Assembly (NCBI GenBank): GCA_002350105.1
Contig: DEDT01000032.1
Location: forward strand, 1-20,377
DNA length: 20,377 nt
Direction of reading: 5' to 3'
Source: Selenomonadaceae bacterium UBA2897
Lineage (GTDB): Bacteria; Bacillota; Negativicutes; Selenomonadales; Selenomonadaceae
Shown: positions 12,758 to 20,377 of the stretch, piece after piece
How the letters are laid out: each line of letters starts with the position of its first letter
Position numbering within the stretch: position 1 is the first letter of the stretch
The notes under the pieces: model-generated
Seen by the model: the letters and a program-made list of their open reading frames with translations, nothing else
Database searches by the model: none
Told to the model about the DNA's origin: nothing
Program-made: the position numbers and the translations under genes

Positions 12758-15613
12758 TTAGCGGGAGCACTCGTCCACAAGGTAAGCGATGGACTGGTAG
12801 CTGAAACCGCTCCTGGCGGAGAGGCCAATCTCACAGGTGCGACTGTTGGAATAGCCGTACTCGCAGTCCTCCGGGATAGCTTCCTTGAGATGCGCCAGCG
12901 CCGTATGGTTCAGCTCTGGCACCGTGAAGCCCTTGTCACCCGAGAAGCCGCAGCAGCTGACTTTAGGCGGAATAACCACTTTCGTCGCGCACTGCTCGGC
13001 GATGTCCTTGAACTGCTGCGTGAGGCCCATCTTGACTGCACTGCAGGTCACGTGCAGCATGACCGTACGGTCGATCTTGTGAATCGTCAGCTTGTCCATG
13101 AGGAAGTCATGGATGAAGGCCACCGTATCGTAGATGTGCAGGCGCTTATCCATATGATGCTGCATGCGGTAGGTGCAGGGGCTCATATCGCAGAGAATCG
13201 GCAGCTTGCCTTCCTCGCTGGCCTCCAGCAGGGCTTTTTCCAGACGGCCGCAGAGTTTGTCGGCAACCTCGAAGAGGCCCATGCTCTCAAAAGGCATGCC
13301 GCAGCAATACTTCGCCATATCCTTGGGGAATACGACCTCATAGCCCGCGCGTTCCAGGAGCTCGATCATGACGGCGCTGATATGGCGCTTATCGTGGTCG
13401 TGCTTGGCGACACCCATCATGCGCGTCGTGCAGCTCGGGAAATAGACGACCTTCGGCCTGCCCGTATTATGTTTAACCTCGGACTCCGACGGCGTATGGC
13501 CACCTTTCGGCATCCACTCCGTCCACTGCGGAATCTTGCCGCCGCTAACTGCGCGCGCCTTCTTCGCGAAGAAGCCCATGACATGATCACCGAGAGCCGA
13601 ATGCGCGAAATCCGCTACATCGAGGCTCATGCGCAACGTATCGCTGACGCCGGCGAAATGATCGGTGAGCTCGTCCACCTTGTGCTTGAACTCCGGCGTT
13701 GCCTTGCGCGAACGCACGACACGCGTATAGTCACCCGTGTTGATGGAGAGCGGGCAATTCACGGCGCAGAGGCCATCGACCGCGCAGGTCTCGTCGCCGA
13801 GGTAATCGTACTCCTGCTCGAAGCGCTTGAGCAGGGCCGGATTCTCGCCCGTGGCGCGCAGGCGGGCCATCTCGCGGTTGACAGCCGTGCGCTGGCGCGC
13901 CGTGAGCGTGAGCTCCTTCGACGGGCACTGCGTCTCGCAGTAGCCGCACTCCATGCAGCGGTCGACGATGTCGTGCACGGAATGCATGTCCTTGATATGT
14001 TCCATGAAGAGCAGGCCATTTTCCGTGATAATGACATCCGGGTTCAGGATGCGGTTCGGGTCGCAGGCTTTCTTCAGGCGCTTCATCAGCGAGTAGGCCT
14101 TCTTGCCCCACTCCAACTCGACAAATGGTGCCATGTTGCGCCCCGTGCCGTGCTCGGCCTTCAGCGAAGCGTGATACTTCTCCGCGCCCATGTGGCTGAC
14201 GTCTTCGATAAATTTCTGGTAATGGGCTTTGTCCTCGTCCGTCTTGAAGCTCTGCGTGATGACGAAATGCACGTTACCGTCCAGGACATGGCCGTAGATA
14301 ATGCCCGCGCCATAGCCATGGTCATCCATGCACTTACGCAGATCCATGACCGCATCGGCAAGGTCATCATGCTGGAACGCGATATCCTCGATGATGACCG
14401 TCGTGCCGATTTCGCGCACACCACCCACAGCGGGGAAAATGCCCGCACGTACCTGCCAGTACATGCCGTACTCCTTCGGGTCTTCCGTGAAGTAGATTGG
14501 CCGTACCGTCTCGAAATTCTTCATGATTTCGAGGACTTTCCCGACCTTCTGCTTCAGCTCATCGTGCTCGTCCGCACGGCACTCCAGCAGGATGGCCGCC
14601 GTCCCCTCCGGCAGCGTCTTGAAGTAGTCCGGAATCTCCGGCCAATCCTCGACTGAGCGCAGGGAAACGCGATCCAAGAGCTCCGCCGCTGCCACGAGCG
14701 GGCGGTAGAGCTCATGCACGGCCTCGCATGCCACGTACATGGAGGGGAAGAAAACCAGCGCCGAAGCCTTGTATTTCGCATCGGCCACCGTGCGGTAAGT
14801 GATGTCGGCGATCATGCCCAGCGTGCCCTCGGAGCCGATGAGCACGTGCTTCAGGATGTCGATAGGATCTGTGTAGTCCGTAAAGGCGTTCAGGCTGTAG
14901 CCCATCGTATTCTTGATCTTGAACTTATGCACGATAAGGTCGTGCAGCTCCTGATCGCTCCCGACTTCGTCGCGAATGGCCTCGAGCTCATGGATGATGT
15001 CCGGATGTGCCTCAGACCACTGTGCGCAGTTCTCCTTGTCCGCCGTGTTCAGCACGGATCCATCGGCGAAGACAACCGTCATATCGAGCACGGTCTTGTA
15101 GCTGTTATCCGACGTGCCGCAGCACATGCCGCTGGCGTTATTCGCCGCGATGCCGCCGATGAGTGCGTGCTTGATGGACGCCGGATCCGGGCCGATCTTG
15201 CGCATGTACGGATGCAGGTAGAGATTGGCCAGCGAGCCCACGATGCCCGGCTGCAAATAAATCTTCTCGCCATTATCCGAGATTTTGTAGTCCTGCCAGC
15301 CCTCGTCGATAACGACCAGCACGGAGTCCGTCAAAGCCTGCCCGCTGAGACTCGTGCCCGCCGCACGGAACGTCACGGCAATATTGCGGGAATTAGCATC
15401 CTGCAGCAGTGAAGATACTTCCTTGACATTGCGCGCCTTCACGACGATCTTCGGTGAGATACGATACAGGCTGGCGTCCACGCCATAAGCAAACGTTCTG
15501 ACCGGATCCGTGATGATGCGCTCATCGGGGATATACCGGGCGATACAGTGGAAATACTCCTGATACGCCTGTGGCAGCGCCGCGATATCCTCTGTCAGAT
15601 TCTTGAATTTCAT
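12758..15613 (-). CDS. FAD-binding and Fe-S oxidoreductase, D-lactate dehydrogenase / YdiJ type, 951 aa
   Basis: A fused flavin and Fe-S enzyme of the family that oxidises D-2-hydroxyacids (D-lactate, D-2-hydroxyglutarate) and passes electrons towards quinone or another carrier. Domains in order: FAD_binding_4 at about 35-195 (TDPVRTFAYGVDASLYR; FRAAGTSLSGQAL; GGIAANNASGMCCGT), FAD-linked oxidase C-terminal domain at about 200-530 (GSEGTLGMI; YGHVLDGNVHF; EHGTGRN), a ferredoxin-like pair of clusters (C553-x2-C556-x2-C559-x3-C563 and C610-x5-C616-x3-C620), then two CCG domains (YCCGMPFESMG and SCCGFSGDKGF) that bind a further cluster. The start is the ATG at 15613 with AGAGG upstream; a longer open frame reaches 15862 but crosses the promoter. 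It stands alone between its own promoter and terminator. D-lactate is the likeliest substrate; this is inference from family. Confidence 0.9.
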   Translation of the reverse strand: MKFKNLTEDIAALPQAYQEYFHCIARYIPDERIITDPVRTFAYGVDASLYRISPKIVVKARNVKEVSSLLQDANSRNIAVTFRAAGTSLSGQALTDSVLVVIDEGWQDYKISDNGEKIYLQPGIVGSLANLYLHPYMRKIGPDPASIKHALIGGIAANNASGMCCGTSDNSYKTVLDMTVVFADGSVLNTADKENCAQWSEAHPDIIHELEAIRDEVGSDQELHDLIVHKFKIKNTMGYSLNAFTDYTDPIDILKHVLIGSEGTLGMIADITYRTVADAKYKASALVFFPSMYVACEAVHELYRPLVAAAELLDRVSLRSVEDWPEIPDYFKTLPEGTAAILLECRADEHDELKQKVGKVLEIMKNFETVRPIYFTEDPKEYGMYWQVRAGIFPAVGGVREIGTTVIIEDIAFQHDDLADAVMDLRKCMDDHGYGAGIIYGHVLDGNVHFVITQSFKTDEDKAHYQKFIEDVSHMGAEKYHASLKAEHGTGRNMAPFVELEWGKKAYSLMKRLKKACDPNRILNPDVIITENGLLFMEHIKDMHSVHDIVDRCMECGYCETQCPSKELTLTARQRTAVNREMARLRATGENPALLKRFEQEYDYLGDETCAVDGLCAVNCPLSINTGDYTRVVRSRKATPEFKHKVDELTDHFAGVSDTLRMSLDVADFAHSALGDHVMGFFAKKARAVSGGKIPQWTEWMPKGGHTPSESEVKHNTGRPKVVYFPSCTTRMMGVAKHDHDKRHISAVMIELLERAGYEVVFPKDMAKYCCGMPFESMGLFEVADKLCGRLEKALLEASEEGKLPILCDMSPCTYRMQHHMDKRLHIYDTVAFIHDFLMDKLTIHKIDRTVMLHVTCSAVKMGLTQQFKDIAEQCATKVVIPPKVSCCGFSGDKGFTVPELNHTALAHLKEAIPEDCEYGYSNSRTCEIGLSARSGFSYQSIAYLVDECSR

Positions 15614-15656
15614 AACGACCTCTACTCCCCTTGGAAAGTCTGATTTTGTATGATTT

Positions 15657-15684
15657 AACCGTAAACATATTTCGTTTAACGGTT
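15657..15684. promoter_or_regulatory. Inverted repeat in the oxidoreductase leader, possible operator
   Basis: AACCGTAAAC (15657-15666) faces GTTTAACGGTT (15674-15684) with a seven-base centre and one bulged base. It falls just downstream of the predicted transcription start and about 45 bases before the start codon, a usual place for a repressor site or a leader hairpin. Confidence 0.45.
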
Positions 15685-15698
15685 CACCTGTTAAATGT

Positions 15699-15727
15699 AT
15701 TTTATCATACGATAAACGCGATGAAAA
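15699..15727 (-). promoter_or_regulatory. Predicted promoter of the FAD/Fe-S oxidoreductase
   Basis: TTTTCA (15727-15722), a 17-base spacer and TAAAAT (15704-15699) on the minus strand. The palindrome TTTATC-ATAC-GATAAA (15701-15716) covers the -10 and part of the spacer, so a protein bound there would block RNA polymerase. Confidence 0.4.
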
Positions 15728-15815
15728 GCCTTTCATGCAGGTTCTTATTATTTTTACGAAAAAAATAAAAATAGCAACGACTTTTTCTGTCCCACAAAAT
15801 GCCGTTTCTTGGAGC

Positions 15816-15849
15816 AATAAAAAACCTCCCTGCACGTCTGCAAGGAGGT
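15816..15849 (-). terminator. Rho-independent terminator of the pilT-pilC operon
   Basis: On the minus strand ACCTCCTTGCA pairs with TGCAGGGAGGT (one T-G pair) around GACG and is followed by TTTTTATT. It lies about 150 bases after the pilC stop codon. Confidence 0.8.
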
Positions 15850-16000
15850 CTTGCGCATCCAATAATTCACAGCAATATACACAAAAGTTCGTTCCTGACC
15901 AATTAACAATAGATACGGCTGTCCCAATGCATTATGATAGAGCATACGATGCGCCACGATGGGGCCGAACGCATGCTCCTGCATCAAACTTATCCGCTTA

Positions 16001-17233
16001 TCAGCTCACGAGAGTCATTGCGTCAAGCAGTGGGAGTGCGATAGAGAGCAGGATGAAAAAGATGATGCCGCCCAGCACAAGGATGGCGACGGGCTGAGCG
16101 AGAGCCTCCAGGCGTTGCAGTTCATTCGTTGTCACGACGCCCGCAAGACGCGCGGCATGGCGCAGCATCAGTGGCAGATGGCCTGAGTCCTCGCCTGCCG
16201 TGGCCATGTCGAGGATGGAGGCAGGACAGACCGACTGCAGGCTGCGCTGCCAGGAGTGGCCAGCCCGCACCTGCCCCGCCGCCTGCCGCAGGCGGGCCTG
16301 CAGATAGTCGTTAGCCGTGGTTGAGGCGAGCATCGCGATGGCCTCATCGAGGCGGATGCCACTCTCCAGCAGTACGGCCAGCGTCTCGCAAAGGCGCTGC
16401 CAGCTGCTATAGCGTGCAAGGCGCCCCAATACCGGCAGCTGCAGTCGCAGGCGGCCACAGAGCAGGCGCATGGCAGGCAGCCGATAGAGCAGCACCGCCC
16501 CGATGGCGCACGCCGCAAGGCCCAGCAGAAAAAAATACCAGTCCCGCTGCAGCCAGCCCGAAACCCCCAGCACCAGCCGCGTCGGCCAGGGCAGTGTCGC
16601 ATGGAAGCTGGCTAAAAGATCGCCGAAGACCGGCAACACGAAGATACTCAGCAGACCGATGGCCAGCAACGAGGTCGCAGCCAGCAGTACCGGATACAGG
16701 AGCGCCGATTTCAGCTTTTCCTGCGTGGCAAAGCTCAGGTCTAAATAATCGGCGAGCCGCTGCAAAATCTCCTGCAGGCTGCCGCTGGCCTCCCCTGCGG
16801 CTAACAGAGAGCAGACTTCAGGCGGAAAGGCCTGCGGCTCACGCTGGCAGGCTGCGGCAAAGGTCCGCCCTGCCTGCAGATCACGCAGGGCCTGCTGCAA
16901 AAAGCGCTGGCGCGCCGTTCCCTGTCCCGTCCGGGCCAGCGTGCGGATGGCCTCATGCAAAGGCAGGCCACCTGCGAGCATGACCTGCAGCTGACGGCAG
17001 AGCAGCAGCGCATCACGGCGCGTCAGGCTGCGTTCAAAAAAATGCAGGGAATTCCCTGCTTTCTGCTTATCGGCCTGGGATAGCGGCAGGCTATGCCCCT
17101 CCTGCACGATGCTCGTGACCCAGAGTCCTTTCGTGCGCAGCTGATGTGCTGCTTCCTGCCGATTCTCCGCCATGAGCGTGCCCTGTTGCACAGTCCCCTG
17201 CCGGTTGCTGGCCCGATAACGAAAATTGGGCAT
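16001..17233 (-). CDS. pilC: Type IV pilus / type II secretion inner-membrane platform protein, PilC/GspF family, 410 aa
   Basis: Polytopic inner-membrane protein that anchors the assembly and retraction ATPases of type IV pili. The start PNFRYRASNRQGTVQQGTL is the typical opening. Two GspF domains follow, about 65-200 and 270-400, each with a membrane anchor after it; the AGEASGSLQEIL (about 147-158) and AGEDSGHLPLML motifs mark equivalent positions in the two domains. Membrane spans are near 176-203, 222-240 and 381-405. Length matches the family. GAGGAGG lies nine bases before the ATG at 17233. It is 30 bases downstream of pilT and is followed by a terminator, so the two form a short operon. 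Whether it serves a pilus, a competence pseudopilus or secretion cannot be told without the pilin and pilB genes. Confidence 0.93.
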   Translation of the reverse strand: MPNFRYRASNRQGTVQQGTLMAENRQEAAHQLRTKGLWVTSIVQEGHSLPLSQADKQKAGNSLHFFERSLTRRDALLLCRQLQVMLAGGLPLHEAIRTLARTGQGTARQRFLQQALRDLQAGRTFAAACQREPQAFPPEVCSLLAAGEASGSLQEILQRLADYLDLSFATQEKLKSALLYPVLLAATSLLAIGLLSIFVLPVFGDLLASFHATLPWPTRLVLGVSGWLQRDWYFFLLGLAACAIGAVLLYRLPAMRLLCGRLRLQLPVLGRLARYSSWQRLCETLAVLLESGIRLDEAIAMLASTTANDYLQARLRQAAGQVRAGHSWQRSLQSVCPASILDMATAGEDSGHLPLMLRHAARLAGVVTTNELQRLEALAQPVAILVLGGIIFFILLSIALPLLDAMTLVS

Positions 17234-17263
17234 TTTCTTTGCCTCCTCATGATATCATTTCTA

Positions 17264-18292
17264 TTACGAATGATACTTTTCCCGCGTCTCTCGCGAAATT
17301 TCCCCCGCCGCATAGAGCCGGTCAAGGTCCATGTCGCCCGTCTGCATACCGCCGCGGCCCAGCATCGCAGAATCGAGCTGGGCATATTTCCCCTGACGAA
17401 TGAGACTGCGCACGGCAGGCGTCGCGAGCAGTACCTCCATTGTGGCCACACGGCCGCCCTTCTGCGCAGGGATAAGACGCTGGGAGAAAATCCCCGTCAA
17501 CACCTGCGCCAGCTGGGCGCGCACGGTATCCTGCTCAGCCAGGGGGAACATACCCGCGATACGCAGCGCCGCCTCGGAGGCCCCTGCCGTATGCAGTGTC
17601 CCCAGCACCAGCGTGCCCGTCTCTGCCGCCATCATAGCCGTGCGCATGGTCGCCGCATCGCGGATCTCCCCGACGAGAATCACGTCCGGTGCCTCGCGCA
17701 GGGCGCTGCGCAGGGCATCGGCAAAGGAAAGAAAGTCCCGCCCGTACTCGCGCTGGCTGACGAAGCAGGTATCCGGCTCGTAGAGATACTCCAGCGGATC
17801 CTCCAGCGTGATGATATGGGCAGCACGACTGTGATTGATCGTATCGAGAAAGGCAGCGAGCGTGGTTGTCTTGCCCATGCCCGTTCTGCCCGTCACCAGG
17901 ATAAAGCCCTGCTCGGCCGTCGTAAGGGCCGCGAGTGCTGGCGGCGCACCGATTTCCTGCAGTGTGGGAATCCGTGCGGGCAGGAGCCTGAGTGCCAGCG
18001 CCGGCACGCCCTGCTGAAAATACGCATTTCCACGGAAACGCCGCCCCGCAAAACTCCACGAGAAATCCAAAGTGCGCTGTTCGCGCAGCGTCTGCCTCTG
18101 CACATCGCGCAGGAGCTTTATGAGCACATCCCAAAGCCATGCCTCCTGCACCTGCCGTGCCTCGTACCGCTGCAGCACACCGTCCTGACGCAACCACGCT
18201 ACCTGCCCTGCCGTCAGGTGAATATCCGAAACCTCTTTCCCGATAGCCGTCCGGATGAGCGGCAGCCACCAATCGTGCCATGTATCCTGCAT
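17264..18292 (-). CDS. pilT: Type IV pilus retraction ATPase, PilT type, 342 aa
   Basis: Cytoplasmic hexameric ATPase that powers pilus retraction (twitching, DNA uptake). The N-terminal part has SDIHLTAG (22-29), as in PilT. Walker A is GRTGMGKT (135-142; usually GPTGSGKS), Asp box LEDPLEYLY near 163-171, Walker B DVILVGEIRD (203-212), His box LGTLHTAGASEAALRI (230-245). The C-terminus LLATPAVRSLIRQGKYAQLD and GGMQTGDMDLDRL is specific to PilT rather than PilB. The ATG at 18292 follows AGGAGG by eight bases; a reading from 18313 would include the ribosome site. It is the first gene of a two-gene unit with pilC. Pro and Ser in the P-loop are replaced by Arg and Met, a mild departure. Confidence 0.93.
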   Translation of the reverse strand: MQDTWHDWWLPLIRTAIGKEVSDIHLTAGQVAWLRQDGVLQRYEARQVQEAWLWDVLIKLLRDVQRQTLREQRTLDFSWSFAGRRFRGNAYFQQGVPALALRLLPARIPTLQEIGAPPALAALTTAEQGFILVTGRTGMGKTTTLAAFLDTINHSRAAHIITLEDPLEYLYEPDTCFVSQREYGRDFLSFADALRSALREAPDVILVGEIRDAATMRTAMMAAETGTLVLGTLHTAGASEAALRIAGMFPLAEQDTVRAQLAQVLTGIFSQRLIPAQKGGRVATMEVLLATPAVRSLIRQGKYAQLDSAMLGRGGMQTGDMDLDRLYAAGEISRETREKYHS

Positions 18293-18363
18293 GATAGTGC
18301 CTCCTGTTAACATTTGTCCTTTATTTATTCGATAGTAAATACATTTTTCCTGCTAACAGGTAC

Positions 18364-18398
18364 AAAAAAACCACTACTTTCCCGTAGTGGTTGAAAAA
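18364..18398 (-). terminator. Rho-independent terminator of truB
   Basis: AACCACTAC (18369-18377) and GTAGTGGTT (18384-18392) pair exactly around a six-base loop. A-rich on the left and right, it gives a T tract in both directions (seven T after the stem on the minus strand). It lies about 30 bases after the truB stop and about 70 before pilT. Confidence 0.9.
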
Positions 18399-18422
18399 AT
18401 ATAAGCGAACTGCCCTGCAGCA

Positions 18423-19313
18423 TCAGACGCGATAGACCTTAACCGCCCTGACTTCGCGCATCGACGCATCCCATGTGCCGATGCCGAGAAACTGGCCATC
18501 AGCATAGACAGTGAACGCCGCAGGCAGGCTCTTCACATGCCAATCGCTCGTGCTCAGACCGTTGCAGAAAGCCTTTGCGCGGTCGGGGCGCAGGTCGTAG
18601 CGTGGCAGACTTAGCATTTGCGCAGGTGACAGCAGGGCCGTCGCTCCTTTTTCCGCCAGTTCCTCCAACGTCAACGCATCCGCCAGACGAAAATCACCGA
18701 CGCGCGTGCGCACGAGGAAGGTCATCACGGCGGGAATCCCCAGCGCCTGTCCGAGATCCGTGCAGAGGCTGCGGATATAGGTGCCGCGTGAGCAATCCAC
18801 ATCGAGCAGCAGCGTATGGTCAGCCGTACGGCAGGCCAGGAGTTCCAGACGATGAATTACGACCTCGCGGCTCGGCATCTCGACCTGCTCACCTTGACGC
18901 ATGCGGTCGCAGGCGCGCTGACCGTTGATCTTGATGGCCGAGTAGGCCGAGGGCGTCTGCGTGATTCTGCCCATAAAGCGCGGCAGCACGGCCTTTACCT
19001 GCTCTGCCGTGGGCATGGTGAAGGTTGCCAGTCGTTCGGTCACGGGGCTGAGGTCATCGCCGCTGGCCGTCGTATAGCCGAGCTGCATTTCGGCACGGTA
19101 GCTTTTGTCCGCATGTTCCAGATACTCGATGAGGCGTGTTGCAGGGCCTACGGCCACGGGCAATACGCCCGCCGCCCCGGGATCCAGCGTGCCCGCATGG
19201 CCCACCTTTTTCGTGTGCAGCACGCGGCGCACCGCGCCCACAATATCGTGCGAGGACATGCCGGGTGGCTTGAGAATATTGAGGAATCCAGCGGGAGCTT
19301 TTTGTTCTGTCAT
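18423..19313 (-). CDS. truB: tRNA pseudouridine(55) synthase TruB, 296 aa
   Basis: Converts U55 of the T-loop of tRNAs to pseudouridine. The catalytic motif HAGTLDPGAAGVLPVAVG (39-56) contains Asp44; other family segments are GFLNILKPPGMSSHD at 9-23, SAYSAIKINGQRA, and SRGTYIRSLCTDLG. The C-terminal part (RPDRAKAFCNGL, ending RAVKVYRV) is the PUA-like tail found in bacterial TruB. Length is normal. AAGGA lies six bases before the ATG at 19313. It begins 12 bases after ligA and is closed by its own terminator. In most Firmicutes truB follows rbfA or precedes ribF; here it follows ligA. Confidence 0.97.
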   Translation of the reverse strand: MTEQKAPAGFLNILKPPGMSSHDIVGAVRRVLHTKKVGHAGTLDPGAAGVLPVAVGPATRLIEYLEHADKSYRAEMQLGYTTASGDDLSPVTERLATFTMPTAEQVKAVLPRFMGRITQTPSAYSAIKINGQRACDRMRQGEQVEMPSREVVIHRLELLACRTADHTLLLDVDCSRGTYIRSLCTDLGQALGIPAVMTFLVRTRVGDFRLADALTLEELAEKGATALLSPAQMLSLPRYDLRPDRAKAFCNGLSTSDWHVKSLPAAFTVYADGQFLGIGTWDASMREVRAVKVYRV

Positions 19314-19325
19314 AGATATTCCTTT

Positions 19326-20377
19326 TTATTTCAACATAGCCTGCAAATCGGCTTCGGAGAGAACAGGGATGCCAAGGGTCTGTGCTTTCGTGAGCTTGGA
19401 GCCCGCAGCTTCGCCCGCTACGAGATAGCTCGTCTTTTTCGAGACGGATCCCGCCACCTTGCCGCCATGCGCCTCAATGAGCGCCGCACAGTCCTTGCGG
19501 CTGAGGTTTGGCAGCGTGCCCGTAATCACAAAGGTATGCCCCTCAAGCTTCGTATCCGCGATACCCGTATCGGCGAGTGTGAAGTTCACGCCGCCTTGGC
19601 GCAGGTCGTCAAGCAGTGCCTGATTATTTTGATCAGCAAAAAAGCTGTGGATGGCCTTGGCGCTGATCTCGCCCATATCGGGCACCGCGAGAATATCCTC
19701 CTCGCTGGCCGCTGCCAGCGCATCGATGCTATGGAAATGCAGCATGAGAGCCCGTGCGGCCGCACGGCCGATACCCGCGATGCCAAGGCCCGTGAGCAAT
19801 TGCTGCGGCTCGTTCTGCTTGCTGGCCTCGATGGCTTGCAGCACCTTATCCGTATTTTTCTCCTTGCCGATGATACCGGCCGTGATGAGTTCATCGCGCC
19901 GATCCTGCAGATGGTAGATGTCAGCGATGCCCTGGATATAACCGCCCGCGATAAGCGTGCTGATGGCCGCCTCACCAAGGCCCTTGATGTCCATGGCATT
20001 GCGCGAGACAAAGTTCAAAATATGATTTTCCAGCTGCGCGGGGCAGTTCGGATTCTGGCACTTGATGTCTGATGTGCCCTCTTCTCGCACGGCAGGTGCA
20101 CCACAGACGGGGCAGGTATCGCCGATGCGGAACGGTACCGTGCCTGCAGGGCGTTTCTCCTTGACGACAGCTTTGATTTTTGGGATGATTTCGCCCGATT
20201 TATAGACGAGCACCGTGTCGCCGAGGCGCACATCGAGGCCATCGATGAAGTCCTGATTGTGCAGCGTCGCACGCTCTACGCTCGTACCGCAGAGACGGAT
20301 TGGGTTGAAGACCGCCGTCGGCGTGATGCGGCCTGTGCGCCCCACCGAGAGCTCGATGTCGCGGATGACCGTCTCCT
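19326..20377 (-). CDS. ligA: NAD-dependent DNA ligase, C-terminal part (5' end outside the window)
   Basis: Seals nicks in DNA with NAD as cofactor during replication and repair. About 350 C-terminal residues are seen. They begin in the adenylation/OB region (IRDIELSVGRTGRITPTAVF; then the RATLHN segment), followed by a four-Cys zinc finger (CPVCG then CQNPNCPAQL), the helix-hairpin-helix repeats (LGIAGIGRAAARALM; VPDMGEISAKAIHSFF) and the BRCT domain (LEGHTFVITGTLPNLSRKDC; SYLVAGEAAGSKLTKA) that ends at the stop codon 19328-19326. The GTG at 20345 is an internal codon, not a start. The frame is intact to the window edge. truB starts 12 bases after the stop. Confidence 0.97.
   Translation of the reverse strand, partial: ETVIRDIELSVGRTGRITPTAVFNPIRLCGTSVERATLHNQDFIDGLDVRLGDTVLVYKSGEIIPKIKAVVKEKRPAGTVPFRIGDTCPVCGAPAVREEGTSDIKCQNPNCPAQLENHILNFVSRNAMDIKGLGEAAISTLIAGGYIQGIADIYHLQDRRDELITAGIIGKEKNTDKVLQAIEASKQNEPQQLLTGLGIAGIGRAAARALMLHFHSIDALAAASEEDILAVPDMGEISAKAIHSFFADQNNQALLDDLRQGGVNFTLADTGIADTKLEGHTFVITGTLPNLSRKDCAALIEAHGGKVAGSVSKKTSYLVAGEAAGSKLTKAQTLGIPVLSEADLQAMLK

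Larger units (their letters stand above)
15614..16000. other. Intergenic region between pilC and the FAD/Fe-S oxidoreductase
   Basis: Nearly 390 bases without a convincing gene. From pilC onwards (minus-strand direction) it holds about 150 bases of unassigned sequence, the pilC terminator at 15849-15816, then an AT-rich stretch with the oxidoreductase promoter and two inverted repeats. A 77-codon frame from 15987 to 15754 contains some protein-like sequence (MLYHNALGQPYLLLIGQERT) but reads straight through the terminator and lacks a ribosome site. Confidence 0.5.

Noticed and set aside
15614..15862. Longer start (15862) for the FAD/Fe-S oxidoreductase
   Set aside because: The extra 83 residues translate the promoter and inverted repeats and do not match the family; the ATG at 15613 has a ribosome site and gives the usual length.
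15754..15987. 77-codon minus-strand frame after pilC
   Set aside because: No ribosome site, and it runs through the pilC terminator into AT-rich promoter sequence. Part of it looks protein-like, so a remnant is possible, but I cannot support a gene.
18302..18356. TGTTARCAGGA occurring twice between truB and pilT as a regulatory direct repeat
   Set aside because: One copy is simply the pilT ribosome site region, and two short matches in an AT-rich stretch are not enough to claim an operator.
1..20377. CRISPR arrays, tRNA or rRNA genes, insertion sequences, phage or toxin-antitoxin genes
   Set aside because: Looked for on both strands; no spaced direct repeats, cloverleaf, transposase or integrase motifs were found.

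Overview
The window looks like chromosome of a diderm Firmicute (class Negativicutes, Selenomonas/Mitsuokella-like). This is an inference from gene content and order: ispH, ribosomal protein S1, a DUF512 radical-SAM protein, der and plsY lie in the order typical of Firmicutes, next to a pheB-hom-thrB block, PilT/PilC-type pilus genes and a large FAD/Fe-S D-lactate-dehydrogenase-type enzyme. Every intact gene is on the minus strand, so the map is best read from right to left.

Right to left. (1) 20377-18423: ligA (3' part only) then truB, closed by a strong terminator. (2) 18292-16001: pilT then pilC, closed by a terminator near 15830. (3) 15613-12758: a 951-residue FAD plus Fe-S oxidoreductase behind a promoter carrying two inverted repeats, closed by a strong terminator. 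(4) 12569-7192: ispH, S1, DUF512 radical-SAM protein, der, plsY. These are tightly packed; ispH overlaps S1 out of frame and der overlaps plsY by one base. (5) 7195-4172: a near-consensus promoter starting at the plsY stop codon, a ~200-nt structured leader, then pheB-like ACT regulator, hom, thrB and a terminator. This makes homoserine and phosphohomoserine from aspartate semialdehyde; thrC is not here.

(6) 4171-1 is different: by eye it is lower in GC and much of it is damaged. It holds a frameshifted small secreted-protein gene, two head-to-head 3' gene fragments meeting near 3600, an intact secreted protein with two internal repeats, and a 43-residue secreted peptide too short for usual ORF cut-offs. 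A four-gene run follows: glycerate kinase, maf, PH-domain protein, SRAP. Maf is frameshifted at a six-base homopolymer, and SRAP carries an in-frame TGA at codon 20 and runs off the window.

I did not find a convincing new defence, mobile or CRISPR-like system. The points most worth checking are the two single-lesion housekeeping genes (maf, SRAP) in one operon, the collapsed divergent gene pair near 3600, the structured threonine-operon leader, the out-of-frame ispH/S1 overlap, and the paired inverted repeats at the oxidoreductase promoter.
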